From Plectrocnemia conspersa (taxonomy: Eukaryota; Arthropoda; Insecta; Trichoptera; Polycentropodidae): a stretch of DNA of 64,000 nucleotides. Within the stretch, counting starts at the first letter, position 1, and each line of letters begins with the position of its first letter. The translations under genes were made by a program, and so were the position numbers. Positions 14,983 through 26,797 of this stretch are shown here, piece by piece. Location of the stretch: assembly GCA_009617715.1 (NCBI GenBank), contig VTFK01000350.1, positions 1-64,000 of the forward strand, written 5' to 3'. Under the pieces are notes generated by a model, which did no database searches, was not told the DNA's origin, and was given only the letters and a program-made list of their open reading frames with translations.

Positions 14983-17900
14983 TCATCGATCATTTACGTC
15001 AGGAAAGAGCATTGAATAAAGCTGCACGAATGAATCGCATTGTTCACCTACAAATATTAAAGAATCGTTATTTTCTAAATCACGATCAGAGACTCGAATA
15101 AATTTTATAAAATACCTTTAACAAACGTCGAAGAGTTTCTATTGACGCGATTTCTATTCTCTAATGCGTGATAGACCGAAATGAATGTATTGACATCTTT
15201 CTGAGCCGCAGACAACAATTTTCGAGCCCTTAACGTATTCCATACGTCTTGACTATTGAATTGCATTTGATTGCTCGATTGCTGTGAATGTAAATTATAT
15301 TGCTTTGCAACACCGACTCCAGCTATGACTTCTCCCTCGCCCAGCAAAACTTCGACAGTTTCCTAAATATACGAAGATAGTTTATTGACAATTTTATTAA
15401 TAATATGGATAATATAATTATAATACCTCATTAGCATTCAATCTATGCAACATATCCATAGCGAGTTGATGAGCGGCTGGGTGTAAATTCGCCAAGGACA
15501 ACAACAGACATGCCAACGGCTTAGAATCACCTATAGCTCCGTATTGTAAGAGCTGATGTAAATCGGAGAATTTATTAGCACGAACTAATGCTCGGACTAA
15601 CATCTCGGTGAGTGCGTGTTGAGGAGATACTTGATGACGTGCCAATGAGCACATGTAATTCAAAACCACCTATATTAATAATACAGTAATAATTATAAAC
15701 TTGAAATGTATAATGATGCATTATCAGCTTGGAAAAGACAGTGACAACACAAAATTTGCATAATAAAACAACTGTAATATATTAGAGATTAACAAGCATT
15801 TTACTCTTTGGCTGCTGAAATCATGTATATCAAATTTTGTTATTTTGGTGAGAATTTCCAGATCCTACATCATCATTAAAGAAAGAATCTGATACATTTT
15901 TAATTGATTGTAGGCTATTTCCTTCAGGAGTAAATATTTTTTTTTTTATTATGTAATATACATCGATATTTAGACAGTGATACTAAAAGGCTCAGAAACC
16001 TAACGTTTAACTACATTGGTGATTCATAGTTTTGAACTGCAAAATGGAATTATTATTGAGTATTTTATTTCTTGAATCTTATATAATTGTGGTGTATTAG
16101 ATCTTTTTTCCGTACTAGAATCCCTTCATATTCATTCCAAGAAAAGAGAATGCATCCATTTACAAATTTTATTTCAATTAGTGTATTTGCTAAATACAGT
16201 ATGCAAGCATACCAAACATACAAAAAGTAAACAGCTACTCAAAAACTACATACAATCAGAATTTTTATGTTCATCGCTTTGTAGATAATGTAAATTAGTA
16301 ATTCAAATAAACCATATTTTTTTACAAACTGTTGGTTTAAATGGATTATGCACAATACTAAAAACTAGCAATCATATGGCAATTCACCTTCAAAATATGA
16401 GTTCTCAAAGTGTGCGTTCAAAGGGAGGTCTGACAGAAATGCAATAAATAAATTAAATAATGTTATTTATTTATTTACATACATGTGCAGGGCACAACTA
16501 CAGCTTTATGCCGATGCAGCCAGCAGAGAAAAAATATTTGCAATAATAACATTAATGGCTAGACCACAATGTATCTATCAACTGCGAGTAGCTGGATGAG
16601 AACAAAGCAATACTATCCGACAGATGATTAAAAAATCAGAAAGCCGTACTTATTCGGTAATTGTCCAATAATTCTCTTCTTACATATGGTACTTCAAAAA
16701 ATACTCGGGAATGCAAGCTCTGGAAATAAGACGATACTAAAAAACAAAGTTTTCCTACCAGCAGCTAGAAGAAGTACTTTTCCAAGTACACTCATCGACG
16801 CAACTCAAAGGAATCATATCCCAGCATACCTTATAGGAATTTTATAGAAAATAAATAGTCATTAAAAGATTGTAAAATTTTTACTTTAAATGCTTCTCAA
16901 ATGTGGAATGAATATTATTATCCTAATATCATGGATCTTCATAAAACGTTGGGACCAGTAGGTCTGGCAGTCGAGGGCCTTAGGATGGCGAGATGGTAAT
17001 TTATTAAAGAGTGAAGGCATATTCGATTTTTTATCAAATGAACTGACAAGTTTTAAAAGTGAGATCAGTTCCAAATTATTAAATGCTATAAAAAAAAACG
17101 ACATTCAAGGGTGATTAGCTGGATTAGTAACTTTATTATTATACTTGAAAAATCCACGAAATATTACTACAAATAAATCTACTATATTTTCACTTGCTTC
17201 AAAAAATTAAGTCAAGTTATCTGAAAATATATTATCTATCTAGAATATATATGTATATGATTCTCTGTATACAAACAGATTCTGACAATGAGTGTGTCGG
17301 AGTAGGGATGGTGAATAAGAGCATCTTAACTCTTGACCCTTTCACTGCGGCTGACATTTTTGTGTGCCATTTCAAAATATACTAATATGTCGGGGGGCAC
17401 CTATTTATGCTATAAGTTATTTAAATAATATTTCAATAAATTAAAGTGTTTTTCAACCTTGAATTATACAAAAAAAAAGATTACAAGGCACAAAGGTTCA
17501 TAACACCTTTAGGTGTCCAAAGGCGATTTTCTTGATGACTTCTATAGGTGTCATCATCAGTCAAAGGGTTAAATGAGCCATGGATGAATCGATTAATATG
17601 TTGCTTGAGGAACTTCGAGAAAAAATTATAATTCGAAAACACTGAAGGCTGAATTTTCCATATATGAGTACAAATAAAAGGACAAAAAATTTGGATATTC
17701 TATTTAATGCTCTAAAAAGTAATCAACCCACTTCGTTACACATAAAAAAAGAGTATTTTGTGTTTTTTAAAGTAATATTCCCTGAAGAGGAGCACCAAAT
17801 AAATTAAAAACATACAAATTTTAGTCAATTTAGTTTATTTTTGGTTTTCAATAAATTTCATATAAAGTTAAAGCAATAACCTAATTAAGTTTGGTTTTAT

Positions 17901-20900
17901 TATATGTTTTGTAGTATAATTTTTATATTAAATAAACGAAATTAAAAAAAAACTTATATTATTCTTTACTTTATTTGAAATTTTTTTGTAAAACTTCGAA
18001 AACCGGGTTTTATAAAATAATGAAATTCAAAAACCGTTTTACTCAAAAGTCGGTTTTTGTAAGAAACCTTTGAGAAACCTTTGAAACCTGAGAAACCTTT
18101 TTTGTAGCTTATATTTTAGCATATTTTATTACAAATAAATAATATTTTAATCACTATATTTTTAATGTATTTTATTTAACTTTTGTGCAACTGATTTCTT
18201 TCGTCCTCAAAAACCCATGAAAAATATTATAATGTAGAAGTGACACTCCTACAACAACAGTCGAACTATTTCTGTGACAACACAAACTTCTGTAAGGCGA
18301 ACGCGAAAATAACAAACAGTTGCTGCTTGAAGTGTCCTACGTGACTCACATAGGACACTTCATGCAGCAGTGACTGTTTGTTATTTTCGCTTTGCTTCAC
18401 GTCGCTTACATAGGACACTACGTTAGAGCTATAACTTTAAACGTTAAGATATTAACAATTTCCAGTTTCTTATAAAAATTACTATTTTTTGTAACTGCGG
18501 CTGTCTTCTTTCAAACCGACGACATGTTATACATACTTGAATAATATGCGGTGAATCTGTGTAATGTTGTAAGACGTTTGTATAAACATCTTGTTGTGAT
18601 ATCACGATTTTATGATGGGCATGTTGTTCTTTAATGTTATTGTTATCATTTTGATTAGAACATTGGCCTGTTTGTTTCATCAATTCAATCTCTGCTTGCT
18701 TTCTATAAATAAATATATTTATAATATACTCATTTAAATATCGATTGATGTAATAATACATACCTGTAAACGGCGTTGATTTGATCGAAAACTTTCAAGA
18801 GCTCCACCAAATATTTTGTACCACCGGCTATCATCTGTTTTAAAATTGTGTATATTGGCTTTTCCCCCTCCGATCTTCTAAGCAGCACGCCGACTATTTT
18901 ATCTAATGCTGTGTTAGAGAGTCCTCTAGGGTTTAATTTAACATGCCACAAATAACCTAAGCGGGCATCTATAACGATATCAGGCTGAAATAGAACCCAT
19001 GTCGTAGAATCTAATTTTCATAAAAATTAAGGAAAAATATTTTATGGTAATTAAAATCGGAATGACTCATGTAATCTGTTTTAAAATAAACGATAACAAT
19101 GTGTGTCATGATGATTAAAGCCCACTGTCCACAGAGGCGTCGCTGCATAGACGCGTAATCGTTATTGTACGCTTGTACGCTTGCTTGCTGAGTACATATA
19201 AACTAACGAAACATTATTTGACTTCCCACCTCACTCCAAGCTTTCTCAGTAATATCCTTTCTTGCATAATTTGCAAGATTACTATTATAAAAACACCGGT
19301 ACTTTTCGACGATCTGAAAAAATTTTGCAGCTGAAATTGCCATTGTTTTCTACACGTTCGCGCAGTTCCATACGCTTGACGACTGTCGTCAAGCATGTCA
19401 GACGCCCGAGAGTGACGTGAGCGTGACGTTGCAGCTTCATCGACAGTGTTTCGTTAGTTTATATGTATATAGCAAGCAGGCGTACAAGCGTACAATGACG
19501 AATAAGCGTCTGCAGCGACGCCTCCGTGGACAGTGAACTTAAGTGTGTGATACATTTAAATACAAATAACAAACATATTAATTTCAGTCATCGAAAATAA
19601 TACCTCCCATTTCTGTTCCACGCATAAATAAAAAGGATACACAGTTGACACGGTAGATCCGGTATGACGACAGGTTTCAACGATTTAGGTGATGCAATGG
19701 GTGCATGAATCTTGATTTCACCTTCCATGAATCCTTCGTCCATTATATCAAATAACATTGAAGTTTTACTGGCCTAAATAAAAATTAATATTATTATCAA
19801 GTTAAAGTTCAATATGCATGTGAGTCAAGTGAAAAGTGCTCTATTAATCAGTAAATTGGCACTAGCAGTTTAAATAGCTGCATCATTTGTAGCATGCGGT
19901 AAATAAAAGCAGCACTTATTCAATTTCTTAAATAAAAAGTGTACAAGTGGACTAAAATATTCTGAAACAACGCAAATTATTTAACCGACTGAGTGATAGT
20001 GAACGAAATAGTCTCACTTCTCGAAATGGGTCATGGATGAGTACATCACATCGTCTATGATTTTATGTACTTTCACAACTTAAAAACTGAAAGAAATCTG
20101 CAAAATCCCTTTTTATGGAAAACTAGAACTTGTATGATAAACAAAGAGATTAGGTCGAAAAATATTCATGTGCTTATTTGACTCATTTTTGTATATGATT
20201 ATAAATGTTACCTGATGGTGTACAACGACTAAGTTATCAACGACGTTAATTGCAAATTTTCCGATCAGGCCTGTACGAAGAGCATGAATTTGATGCATTG
20301 ATGCCGGGACATCCAAAGGCATTACCATCACTTCAGTGGGACATTTCCCACTGTGTCGTAATATTAAACACCACGAAGAATCGTAAAGTTTAGTGCAATT
20401 TACGTCACTATCGTTGACAGGGCCGTCCACTATAAATATACATATTAATATATATCTTATTAAATAATTGTAATTCTTAAAAATAATATTTATACTTACT
20501 ATCCACTCTCGGCAATTTATTAATACACGAATTACTAAATGTAAAGGGATGTAAATACATTCCATTCGGACTAGCGATGAGTATGAGTTTACTTTGAACA
20601 CACCACGAAGACCACGAAACGCTAAAAAAAATAACAATATAATAATATTATAGAACAAATAACATAAATTTTAAGTAACACTAACCGTATTTTAACAGTC
20701 TTCAACGTCTTAAGTAGTTTTTTTTCGGGTATCACTTGCAACAGCTCAATGCCGTGATCCGTTATATAAGCAATTTCATTGGATTTGATCCAATAGAAAC
20801 TTAGGATAGAGCCGGTTTTCCATTTACACGGTTGATTGTATTCGACGGACGTCGGCGCTAAATTGGCAAAGTTGATAAAATCTACAGACGTGTGAGATCT

Positions 20901-21205
20901 TTGCACGGCTAGTACTGATAGATCTGGAGAAAATTTGATGGATATAACGCGACCTTTATCCTCCATTCTAAAGGTGGTGCATGATTTTAAATCAGATCCT
21001 TTCACTATGACGCCAGTAACGCCACCGGATCGTACGGCAAACACCTATTAAAAACATATGTATTTTATTGTATTCATAATTGTAAAAATAAATGTAATTA
21101 ACTCACTTGTCCATTTGTGTCGTCAAAAAAAACGTTAGTCAACTGACTGACAGCGTCGAAGCGTATCGGATTTTCGGAAAGTTCCAAGTAGTAATCTTCG
21201 TTCAT
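14983..21205 (-). CDS. Bulli: Regulator of MON1-CCZ1 (RMC1/Mic1/Bulli)
   Basis: Third subunit of the metazoan Mon1-Ccz1 guanine-nucleotide exchange complex that activates Rab7 on late endosomes and autophagosomes. Ten exons (minus): 21205-21107, 21044-20686, 20621-20500, 20429-20212, 19773-19641, 19010-18764, 18702-18537, 15669-15427, 15362-15116, 15047-14983. They sum to 1,899 nt, 632 aa (human about 657). Recognised segments: N-terminal MNEDYYLELSENPIRF and QVFAVRSGGVTGVIVKG (beta-propeller region); LIGKFAINVVDNLVVVHHQ; PCQLYSTTWVLFQPDIVID formed across the exon 5/6 junction; and a helical Mic1 domain from about residue 430 (QDVYTNVLQHY, then GDSKPLACLLLSLANLHPAAH). The end GEQCDSFVQLYSMLFPD matches the family. 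Intron 5 has U12-type signals. Intron 7 (2.9 kb) is full of repeats. Confidence 0.92.
17337..17568. mobile_element. piggyBac-like MITE
   Basis: The left end reads CCCTTTCACTGCGGCTGACA, the reversed right end CCCTTTGACTGATGATGACA. The right flank is TTAA (17569-17572) and the left flank TTGA (17333-17336), a one-base decay of TTAA. The 232 bp interior has no coding frame, so it is non-autonomous. Confidence 0.65.
18303..18390. repeat. Long near-perfect hairpin (foldback)
   Basis: The arms begin and end with GCGAAAATAACAAACAGT and its complement, then GAAGTGTCCTA and its complement, around a short loop near 18341-18350. The outer sequence on the right repeats TAGGACACT once more. Probably a palindromic transposon fragment; expression is unknown. 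Confidence 0.7.
19011..19640 (-). other. U12-type (minor spliceosome) intron 5 of RMC1
   Basis: The donor reads GTATCCTTTTT, a full match to the U12 5' splice consensus RTATCCTTT. The branch region at 19034-19026 reads TTCCTTAAT, matching TTCCTTRAY, with its adenosine about 16 nt from the AG at 19012-19011. Using this donor restores PCQLYSTTWVLFQPDI, conserved in the family, whereas reading on does not. A 420 bp MITE lies inside. Confidence 0.85.
19119..19538. mobile_element. 420 bp MITE with long inverted repeats and TTAA duplication
   Basis: Flanked by TTAA at 19115-19118 and 19539-19542. The ends are inverted copies (CACTGTCCAC-A/G-GAGGCGTCGCTGCA...), and similarity continues inward for roughly 100 bp on each side, including CGCTTGTACGCTTGCTTGCT. 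The centre holds an unrecognised 60-codon frame on the minus strand. TTAA targets suggest a piggyBac-type or similar mobiliser. Confidence 0.75.
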
Positions 21206-22323
21206 TTTGAATGGCTGATGGAATTTGATTTTTTAGCTTATTTTTCATAAATATAAGATAAAGCGTCGTACACAACGGTACAACTGTCAAAATGACATTA
21301 AAGAGTGTGACAGCTTCTGGTTTAATTAAACTTAGCAACTTGTTTTCTGACCATTATACTCCACGTATTTTTATTTTTTAAATAATTTCTGTTTGAAAAA
21401 CTTCTGTCAAAAAAATATTTTAACTATATTGCAAATTTAGATATATCGTATTCGTAATATAGTAACTGATCATCAGCTGTTACAAAATGTGATTTGTGCT
21501 CAATTACTTGGCTATTTCTATAAGATGAAATGTAAATTGAACTAGTTGTAATGAATTGAAACTGGAAAAGTACAGCGTAAATCTCTTCGATATGTATACT
21601 TGAAGGAATACGGGTATTAATATCGGTTCTTGTTTCTTAGTGCTTTTAGCTTGGGAGCGTTGGGATGCGTTTCGTTGTCAGCTCGCAGAAGTGTTTATAA
21701 AATTAAACACTTCTGGAAATTAGTCAAAGGCATCGTAGACAACCCATCGGTGCTCGAGTAGCTCCAACTGTGGGCTCCGGAAGGTGATTCTTGCATGTGA
21801 AGTATATGACTGGAGCACTCTCCAACTCGTCTCTGGCAAAGGCCGTCCGATTGCTTATTACTGTGCATCGAGATATTGCACATATGGGGATTTGTTTCAG
21901 TTCGTATGGGACAATGTACACCTATTGAAGTGATTTGTGACTGTCCTTTTATCATGAGTGTGTGCGTATAAGTATTTGTATGTGTTTTTTTAAATTTTAA
22001 TATATTTTATGCTTTTGGCTATCATGACGTAGGTATTAAGTTAATCTGTCAGGTCACGATGGTCTTAAATAAATAAATAATAATAATAAAAAGCTTAAGT
22101 TATCATTTATTTTATGTAAACAATTTGAATTTTTTGCAGTTTGTGTTGAATCGTCATGTATTTTTACTTTTCCGACTATTTATAAAGCGCCTAATGCAGT
22201 CTAAGATTTATTATTTACTATATTATTTTACTCGATAATAAAATATATGGTTAATAAATAATGTGTCATGGCCAAATTAAAAGAAGATGAGGTGTCCCGG
22301 CGTTTTTGAAGAGTTGTCAAACG
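21206..22323. other. Divergent intergenic region, RMC1 to ALG1
   Basis: Positions about 21640-22095 look like the 3' end of a non-LTR retroelement: a low-complexity 3' UTR ending GGTCACGATGGTCTTAAA and a TAAA/TAA tail at 22065-22095. The remainder is the two promoters. Frames at 21695-21955 are not convincing. Confidence 0.45.
21640..22095 (+). mobile_element. Probable 3' end of a non-LTR retroelement
   Basis: Ends in TCTTAAATAAATAAATAA followed by TAA repeats, the kind of tail made by target-primed reverse transcription. No reverse transcriptase frame remains; 5' truncation is assumed. Confidence 0.4.
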
Positions 22324-24032
22324 ATGGGTCGCAGCTCGTGCGTGGTTTGTCTCGGCGAGGCTTCGCGTAGCCCGCGCTCGCTTCTTCACGCTCGTTCGTT
22401 GTCTCGTTTGGGGCCCGTCAAGCTCCTAGCGTATCCGCCCGCGCCCCCGAACCTGCCGCCCCAATTGACGTTTGTGCCACTTTCGGTTTACCCCGACGAG
22501 CTGCCGAGACGACTGCCTAACTTTTTGCACTACGCCATCAAAGCGACGTGGCAAGCTATCAATCTTTTGCTGCTCCTCTTCGCCGGAGGCCGGGTAGATG
22601 TAGTGCTTTGCCAAAATCCACCCGCCATTCCCACCCTCTTCGTCTGCTGGCTCTATTGCCTCATAGTCAGAGCAAAACTCGTCGTGGACTGGCACAACTA
22701 CGCGCACACCATCATGGCCCTTGCGCACGAAGAGACCGGCCTGTTTGTCAGAACTGCCACTTGGCTCGAATACTACTTCGGAAGCAAAGCGGACGCTGGC
22801 TTCTGCGTGTCGCAAGCTATGAAGAATGATCTTTTGCAAAATCACAACATACAGTGAGGCTACATTTTTATTTATTATCTTATTTATAGTTACTATTTTT
22901 ACTTCAAATTGTTTTTAGATGCAAATTATTATACGACTGTCCGCCAGAAAACTTTCATCCCATCACAATCGACGAAAAGCATTTGCTTTTAAGTAAACTC
23001 AGCAAAGATTACCCTATTTTCAATTTTCAAACATCAAAAAAGACTACAATAAATAAAATGGTCGAAAACATCACAGATGAAGAAAAATATTTGTATTTCA
23101 ATCAATTCGAGTCTCCGATGCCAGATAATATAATTGAGAGAACATGTATCACCGAAAAGAGCATAAAAAACATAACTACAATGCGCTCAAAAAGACCTGG
23201 AATTTTATTCAGCAGCACTAGTTGGACGGTAGACGAAGATTTTATGATCTTGCTTAGTGCCTTAGAAGGTAATTCTAAAATATATCTACTCTAATTTTGA
23301 ATAATGCGTTATGAATTAATACATCATTTTAGTATATGACAAAACTGCAATGGGCGATGCATCTCTGCCAAATCTGATTTGCGTCATAACCGGTAAAGGT
23401 CCAATGAAAGAGTTTTATATCAAACTGATCAATAGTAAGAGACTGCAAAAGGTAAAAGTGGTAACGCCTTGGTTGGAAGCCGCCGATTATCCTATGATGG
23501 TAGCTAGCGCAGATTTAGGAGTGTGTCTGCATACCAGCTCTTCTGGATTGGATCTTCCGATGAAAATTGTTGACATGTTCGGTTCCGGACTACCGGTTTG
23601 TGCATATAAATATCCATGGTAATTTATTTTCAATTTTTTTTACACGTATTATATAAAAATTTACAAGGGATGTTTACAAAATTATAGGAATATACAAAGT
23701 TGTGATTTACATTGGAAAATGTAGTATTTATTTAAAGATATATGAATAAAATCCTAGAAATCTGTCAACCTCCCATATATTATATTAACCGTGTAGTTAT
23801 AAAATGCTAATTTATTTATAGCTTGAGCGAATTGGTCAAGGAAGGAGAAAACGGATTCATGTTCGAAGATAGTGATCAATTGGCAGAACAAATCACGACA
23901 TGGTTTAAATCGTTTCCCAACAATTCTAAACAGAACGAAGTCATCAACAAATTTAAGAACAATCTGAAGACATTCCAAAACCTGCGATGGGATAGCAACT
24001 GGGAAAATAGAGCTAAGCCTCTAATTATGTAG
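22324..24032 (+). CDS. Alg1: Chitobiosyldiphosphodolichol beta-mannosyltransferase
   Basis: Adds the first mannose from GDP-mannose to GlcNAc2-PP-dolichol on the cytosolic face of the ER in N-glycan assembly. Exons 22324-22853, 22919-23268, 23333-23618 and 23822-24032 give 458 aa (human 464). N-terminal [12 protein letters not shown] resembles the GT-B N-lobe, followed by a hydrophobic membrane segment and [15 protein letters not shown]. The C-lobe has [15 protein letters not shown], then [13 protein letters not shown], and the nucleotide-sugar region [20 protein letters not shown]. The start is the first in-frame ATG; an upstream ATG at 22268 opens a frame that ends within 15 codons. Exon 1 is GC- and CpG-rich, while exons 2-4 are AT-rich. 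The C-terminus [18 protein letters not shown] closes as in the family. Confidence 0.93.
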
Positions 24033-26335
24033 CTTCTGTTAATCGCATGTGATTATTTATTTTTGATATTTGTATTAATTGTTAAGATAAAATATATTCC
24101 TATTTCCATATTGTTTAGAAAAAATTTAATTGTTTACTTTATAGCAGTAGCGTAGTACCTCATAGCAAAGCATGAGGACCCAGCTTGACGGGGCCTTAAT
24201 TTCAAAACACTCAACATAAAACTAAAACTTTCATCGACAATTATATATGAAAATATATAAAAAAATTACGATCAATATCCGGCTGGCTATTAGATGTCGC
24301 CCTAAACATTACTTAATTTGGAGATAAAGCAACTAAAACTTTTTTTACATTCATTTCAAGAAGCCAGTGCCCATATTTTCTATACTCTTTGTTAGTTTGT
24401 TTCGGAACTTGTCGCGATATAGAACTATTTTCGATAAACATCCCTGCGATTTTTACTTTTTTACACATGAAGTGAATTCACAGTTCTTTTATATTTTCAC
24501 CAATAATAGATACATGATCATTGATAAATATTATAAATTGAACATCTGATTAATGGATAATATGTAGTTACAAGTGATCAAAACGTTTCTTGACTCATGC
24601 GAAATATTTTTATGAGAATTGATCGGACATATTTAATTTAAATAATTAGTTGTTTTAAAATTGCTTCACGAGAAATAGAGTGGAGCGTTCAATGAAAGTG
24701 ATGAGTGATGCACAAAAAAGAAGCAGAAAAAAAGTACAAAAAACTTGATCAATTTATGATTGAAACAAAAAACACAAACTGAATTTATGCGTAAGAGCAA
24801 TGAAATGCTAGGCAAAATACTAATGGGTCTGGCGAAGCAATTAATGTAATTGAAAGCTTCAAAGGAAGTGTCATCGAATTTATTGCAAATGATGAAAAAT
24901 GAAAATGTTGACAAAGAAATCGAGGTTGAAAACATCAAATAAATATCTGATGCTATTTAATTTACAATGACTGTGAAAAATAATCTCGGTAATTATCTAC
25001 ATCAAAATATTTGAATTTTCACGATGTAACTAACTCACTTCGGAAAGTTCACACACTAGTTAAAACGTACTTTGGCGACGGATAGTGACAGGTGGCAATT
25101 AGACACAGATTGAGCCGCTGCAGTAGTATTTTATTGAGGTATAGTTACATGTTTGAATATAAAAATTAGTGGAAAATGAGCAAAAGTTCGCCAAGAGAAT
25201 GTGTTGGTCACGTCAGTGTTACCAGAGTTTTGTCCATAATAAAACCTATATATAAATACATAAATGGGCCCCCACAATACATTATCTACTAAAAGTGTAC
25301 ACCAAATGTAGCATTTTAAACTTTTACTAAAGCTCGTATTAGTGCATACTTTGCTTAGGCATTGTGTATATTATCGAGATTTAAAACTTACATATATACA
25401 TACACCTATGCAGTTCTAGTTTTAGACCAAATTGCTCATGGACAACAAACAAAAAACATAGTACACATGTATTTGAATAAAATAAACGGATTTGATAAAT
25501 TTGTGATTATGTGAATGTTGTGATAAAATAAAAATAACAATGAGTTGGAAAGCAGCACATTAATAAAAAAACTACATAGTATGCGAAAACATTATATAGA
25601 TAAAAGCAGATCATATAAAACTACTGCTAGTTTAATTCGAGTGACTTTAATTTTTTTTAAACATTAAGCCAATCGTACCGTCCTTTTAATCTATAATTCT
25701 GCAACTTGGTTTTTTATCTTTCGGACAAATTTTATAGTTCAATAAGGTTTATTCCTTTATTAAATATTTTTCTAATTTTATGTAAATTATCGATTCATTA
25801 TGACATAACAATTTAAACTGGTGTTCATGGATATTTTTAAATAGTAAAATATAATTTCGAATGCTCATTCAAGTAAAAAGTATTGACAACCAATATTATT
25901 AAAAAATAATGTAACTTTTTAACGTCTTCTTGTTGAATTATTTAATATTTTATTAGACATTGTATATTCCCAGCTTTCTTTCATTGCCAAAGGGCTGTCG
26001 TAGGCACCCCATGGCTAATTATAGAAGTATGTATTACTATACTTGAATAAATAAAACAATCATAATATTAAAATATTAATTTTACTTAGAAATTAAATAT
26101 AGTATACAATACATTTTATAGTTGGAGTGACAATGAAAATGCTTGAATTTGGAGGTTATAACAAATGGAATCATATTAATAACACAGAATTTTATTATTA
26201 ATCATCAGAAAGTGAATCAACCCAGAATATAACTATGGAACAACGATGGACGTAATTTACGTCGATTCATTTTAAACGCGCCAGTTCTACAGAATCAAAT
26301 CTTATCGACAGTTCTCTCTTAATCTATCGTATAAC
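24033..26335. other. Intergenic region between convergent ALG1 and SNU13
   Basis: AT-rich with repeat debris: a CAGTAGCGTAG...GGGGCC stretch near 24145-24200 resembles a decayed hAT end. A degenerate Lys/Glu-rich stretch at 24690-24940 may be a transposon or gene relic. A GCCGCTGCAGTA repeat lies at 25085-25300. No intact gene. Confidence 0.45.
25085..25300 (+). repeat. Dispersed repeat with GCCGCTGCAGTA core
   Basis: Shares AGACACAGATTGAGCCGCTG and neighbouring bases with the reverse complement of about 186-212, and the downstream part with 12525-12725. Confidence 0.5.
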
Positions 26336-26797
26336 CTATACTAATAACTTTTCAATTTCTTGTTGAATGCCTTGTATTTGGGGTTTTAACTGTGACCCCT
26401 CGTTAGTGGTAATGGAACACGCGATGACGGACCTGGTGACTCCGCAAGCGCGCCCCAGCGCCTGCTTTGATCTGACAAAAACGTAAGGCACATTCTTGTC
26501 TTCGCACAAAAGCGGCAAGTGGAGCAAGATTTCGAGCGGCTCGGCGTCTGCGGCCATCACTATGAACTCCGAGAGGCCGCGGTTCAAGGTCTTCGTCGCC
26601 TCGTTGGCGCCTTTCCGCAGTTGTTTGTAGTTGGTCGCTTGTTGTGTGAGGTTAAGTATCTTCGACGTAAGCGTGGCGTCCGCGAGCGGATACGCTTTGG
26701 CGTTCACTTCTTCGGTCTGAAATGTCGGACAGTAGCATAATAAGTATTTGATAACGCATTTATGAGCTACGATTACAATTAACAGAGTTATTACCAT
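26336..26797 (-). CDS. hoip: SNU13 / NHP2-like protein 1 (15.5K), hoi-polloi
   Basis: RNA-binding protein of the L7Ae/L30e family. It binds kink-turns in U4 and U4atac snRNA and in box C/D snoRNAs including U3, acting in tri-snRNP assembly, rRNA methylation and pre-rRNA processing. Coding exons 26797-26795 and 26716-26336 give 127 aa, the exact family length, starting [17 protein letters not shown]. The core [17 protein letters not shown] binds the kink-turn; [20 protein letters not shown] and [11 protein letters not shown] are nearly invariant. The first coding exon consists of the ATG only: the donor GTAATA follows immediately, and reading on would give a non-family N-terminus. The 78 bp intron ends ...TTTCAG. 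Divergent from NOL11 over about 460 bp. Confidence 0.96.
   Translation of the reverse strand: MVITLLIVIVAHKCVIKYLLCYCPTFQTEEVNAKAYPLADATLTSKILNLTQQATNYKQLRKGANEATKTLNRGLSEFIVMAADAEPLEILLHLPLLCEDKNVPYVFVRSKQALGRACGVTRSVIACSITTNEGSQLKPQIQGIQQEIEKLLV

Larger units (their letters stand above)
15670..18536 (-). other. Intron 7 of RMC1, repeat-filled
   Basis: Holds a piggyBac-like MITE (17337-17568), a strong hairpin (18303-18390) and unclassified repeat-like DNA at about 16480-16850. Small frames at 16886-17104 and 17194-17385 are not supported as genes. Confidence 0.6.

Noticed and set aside
24666..24938. Lys/Glu-rich frame region as a gene
   Set aside because: The Lys/Glu-rich reading is interrupted by stops on the plus strand; the open minus-strand frame is of low complexity. 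At most a relic.
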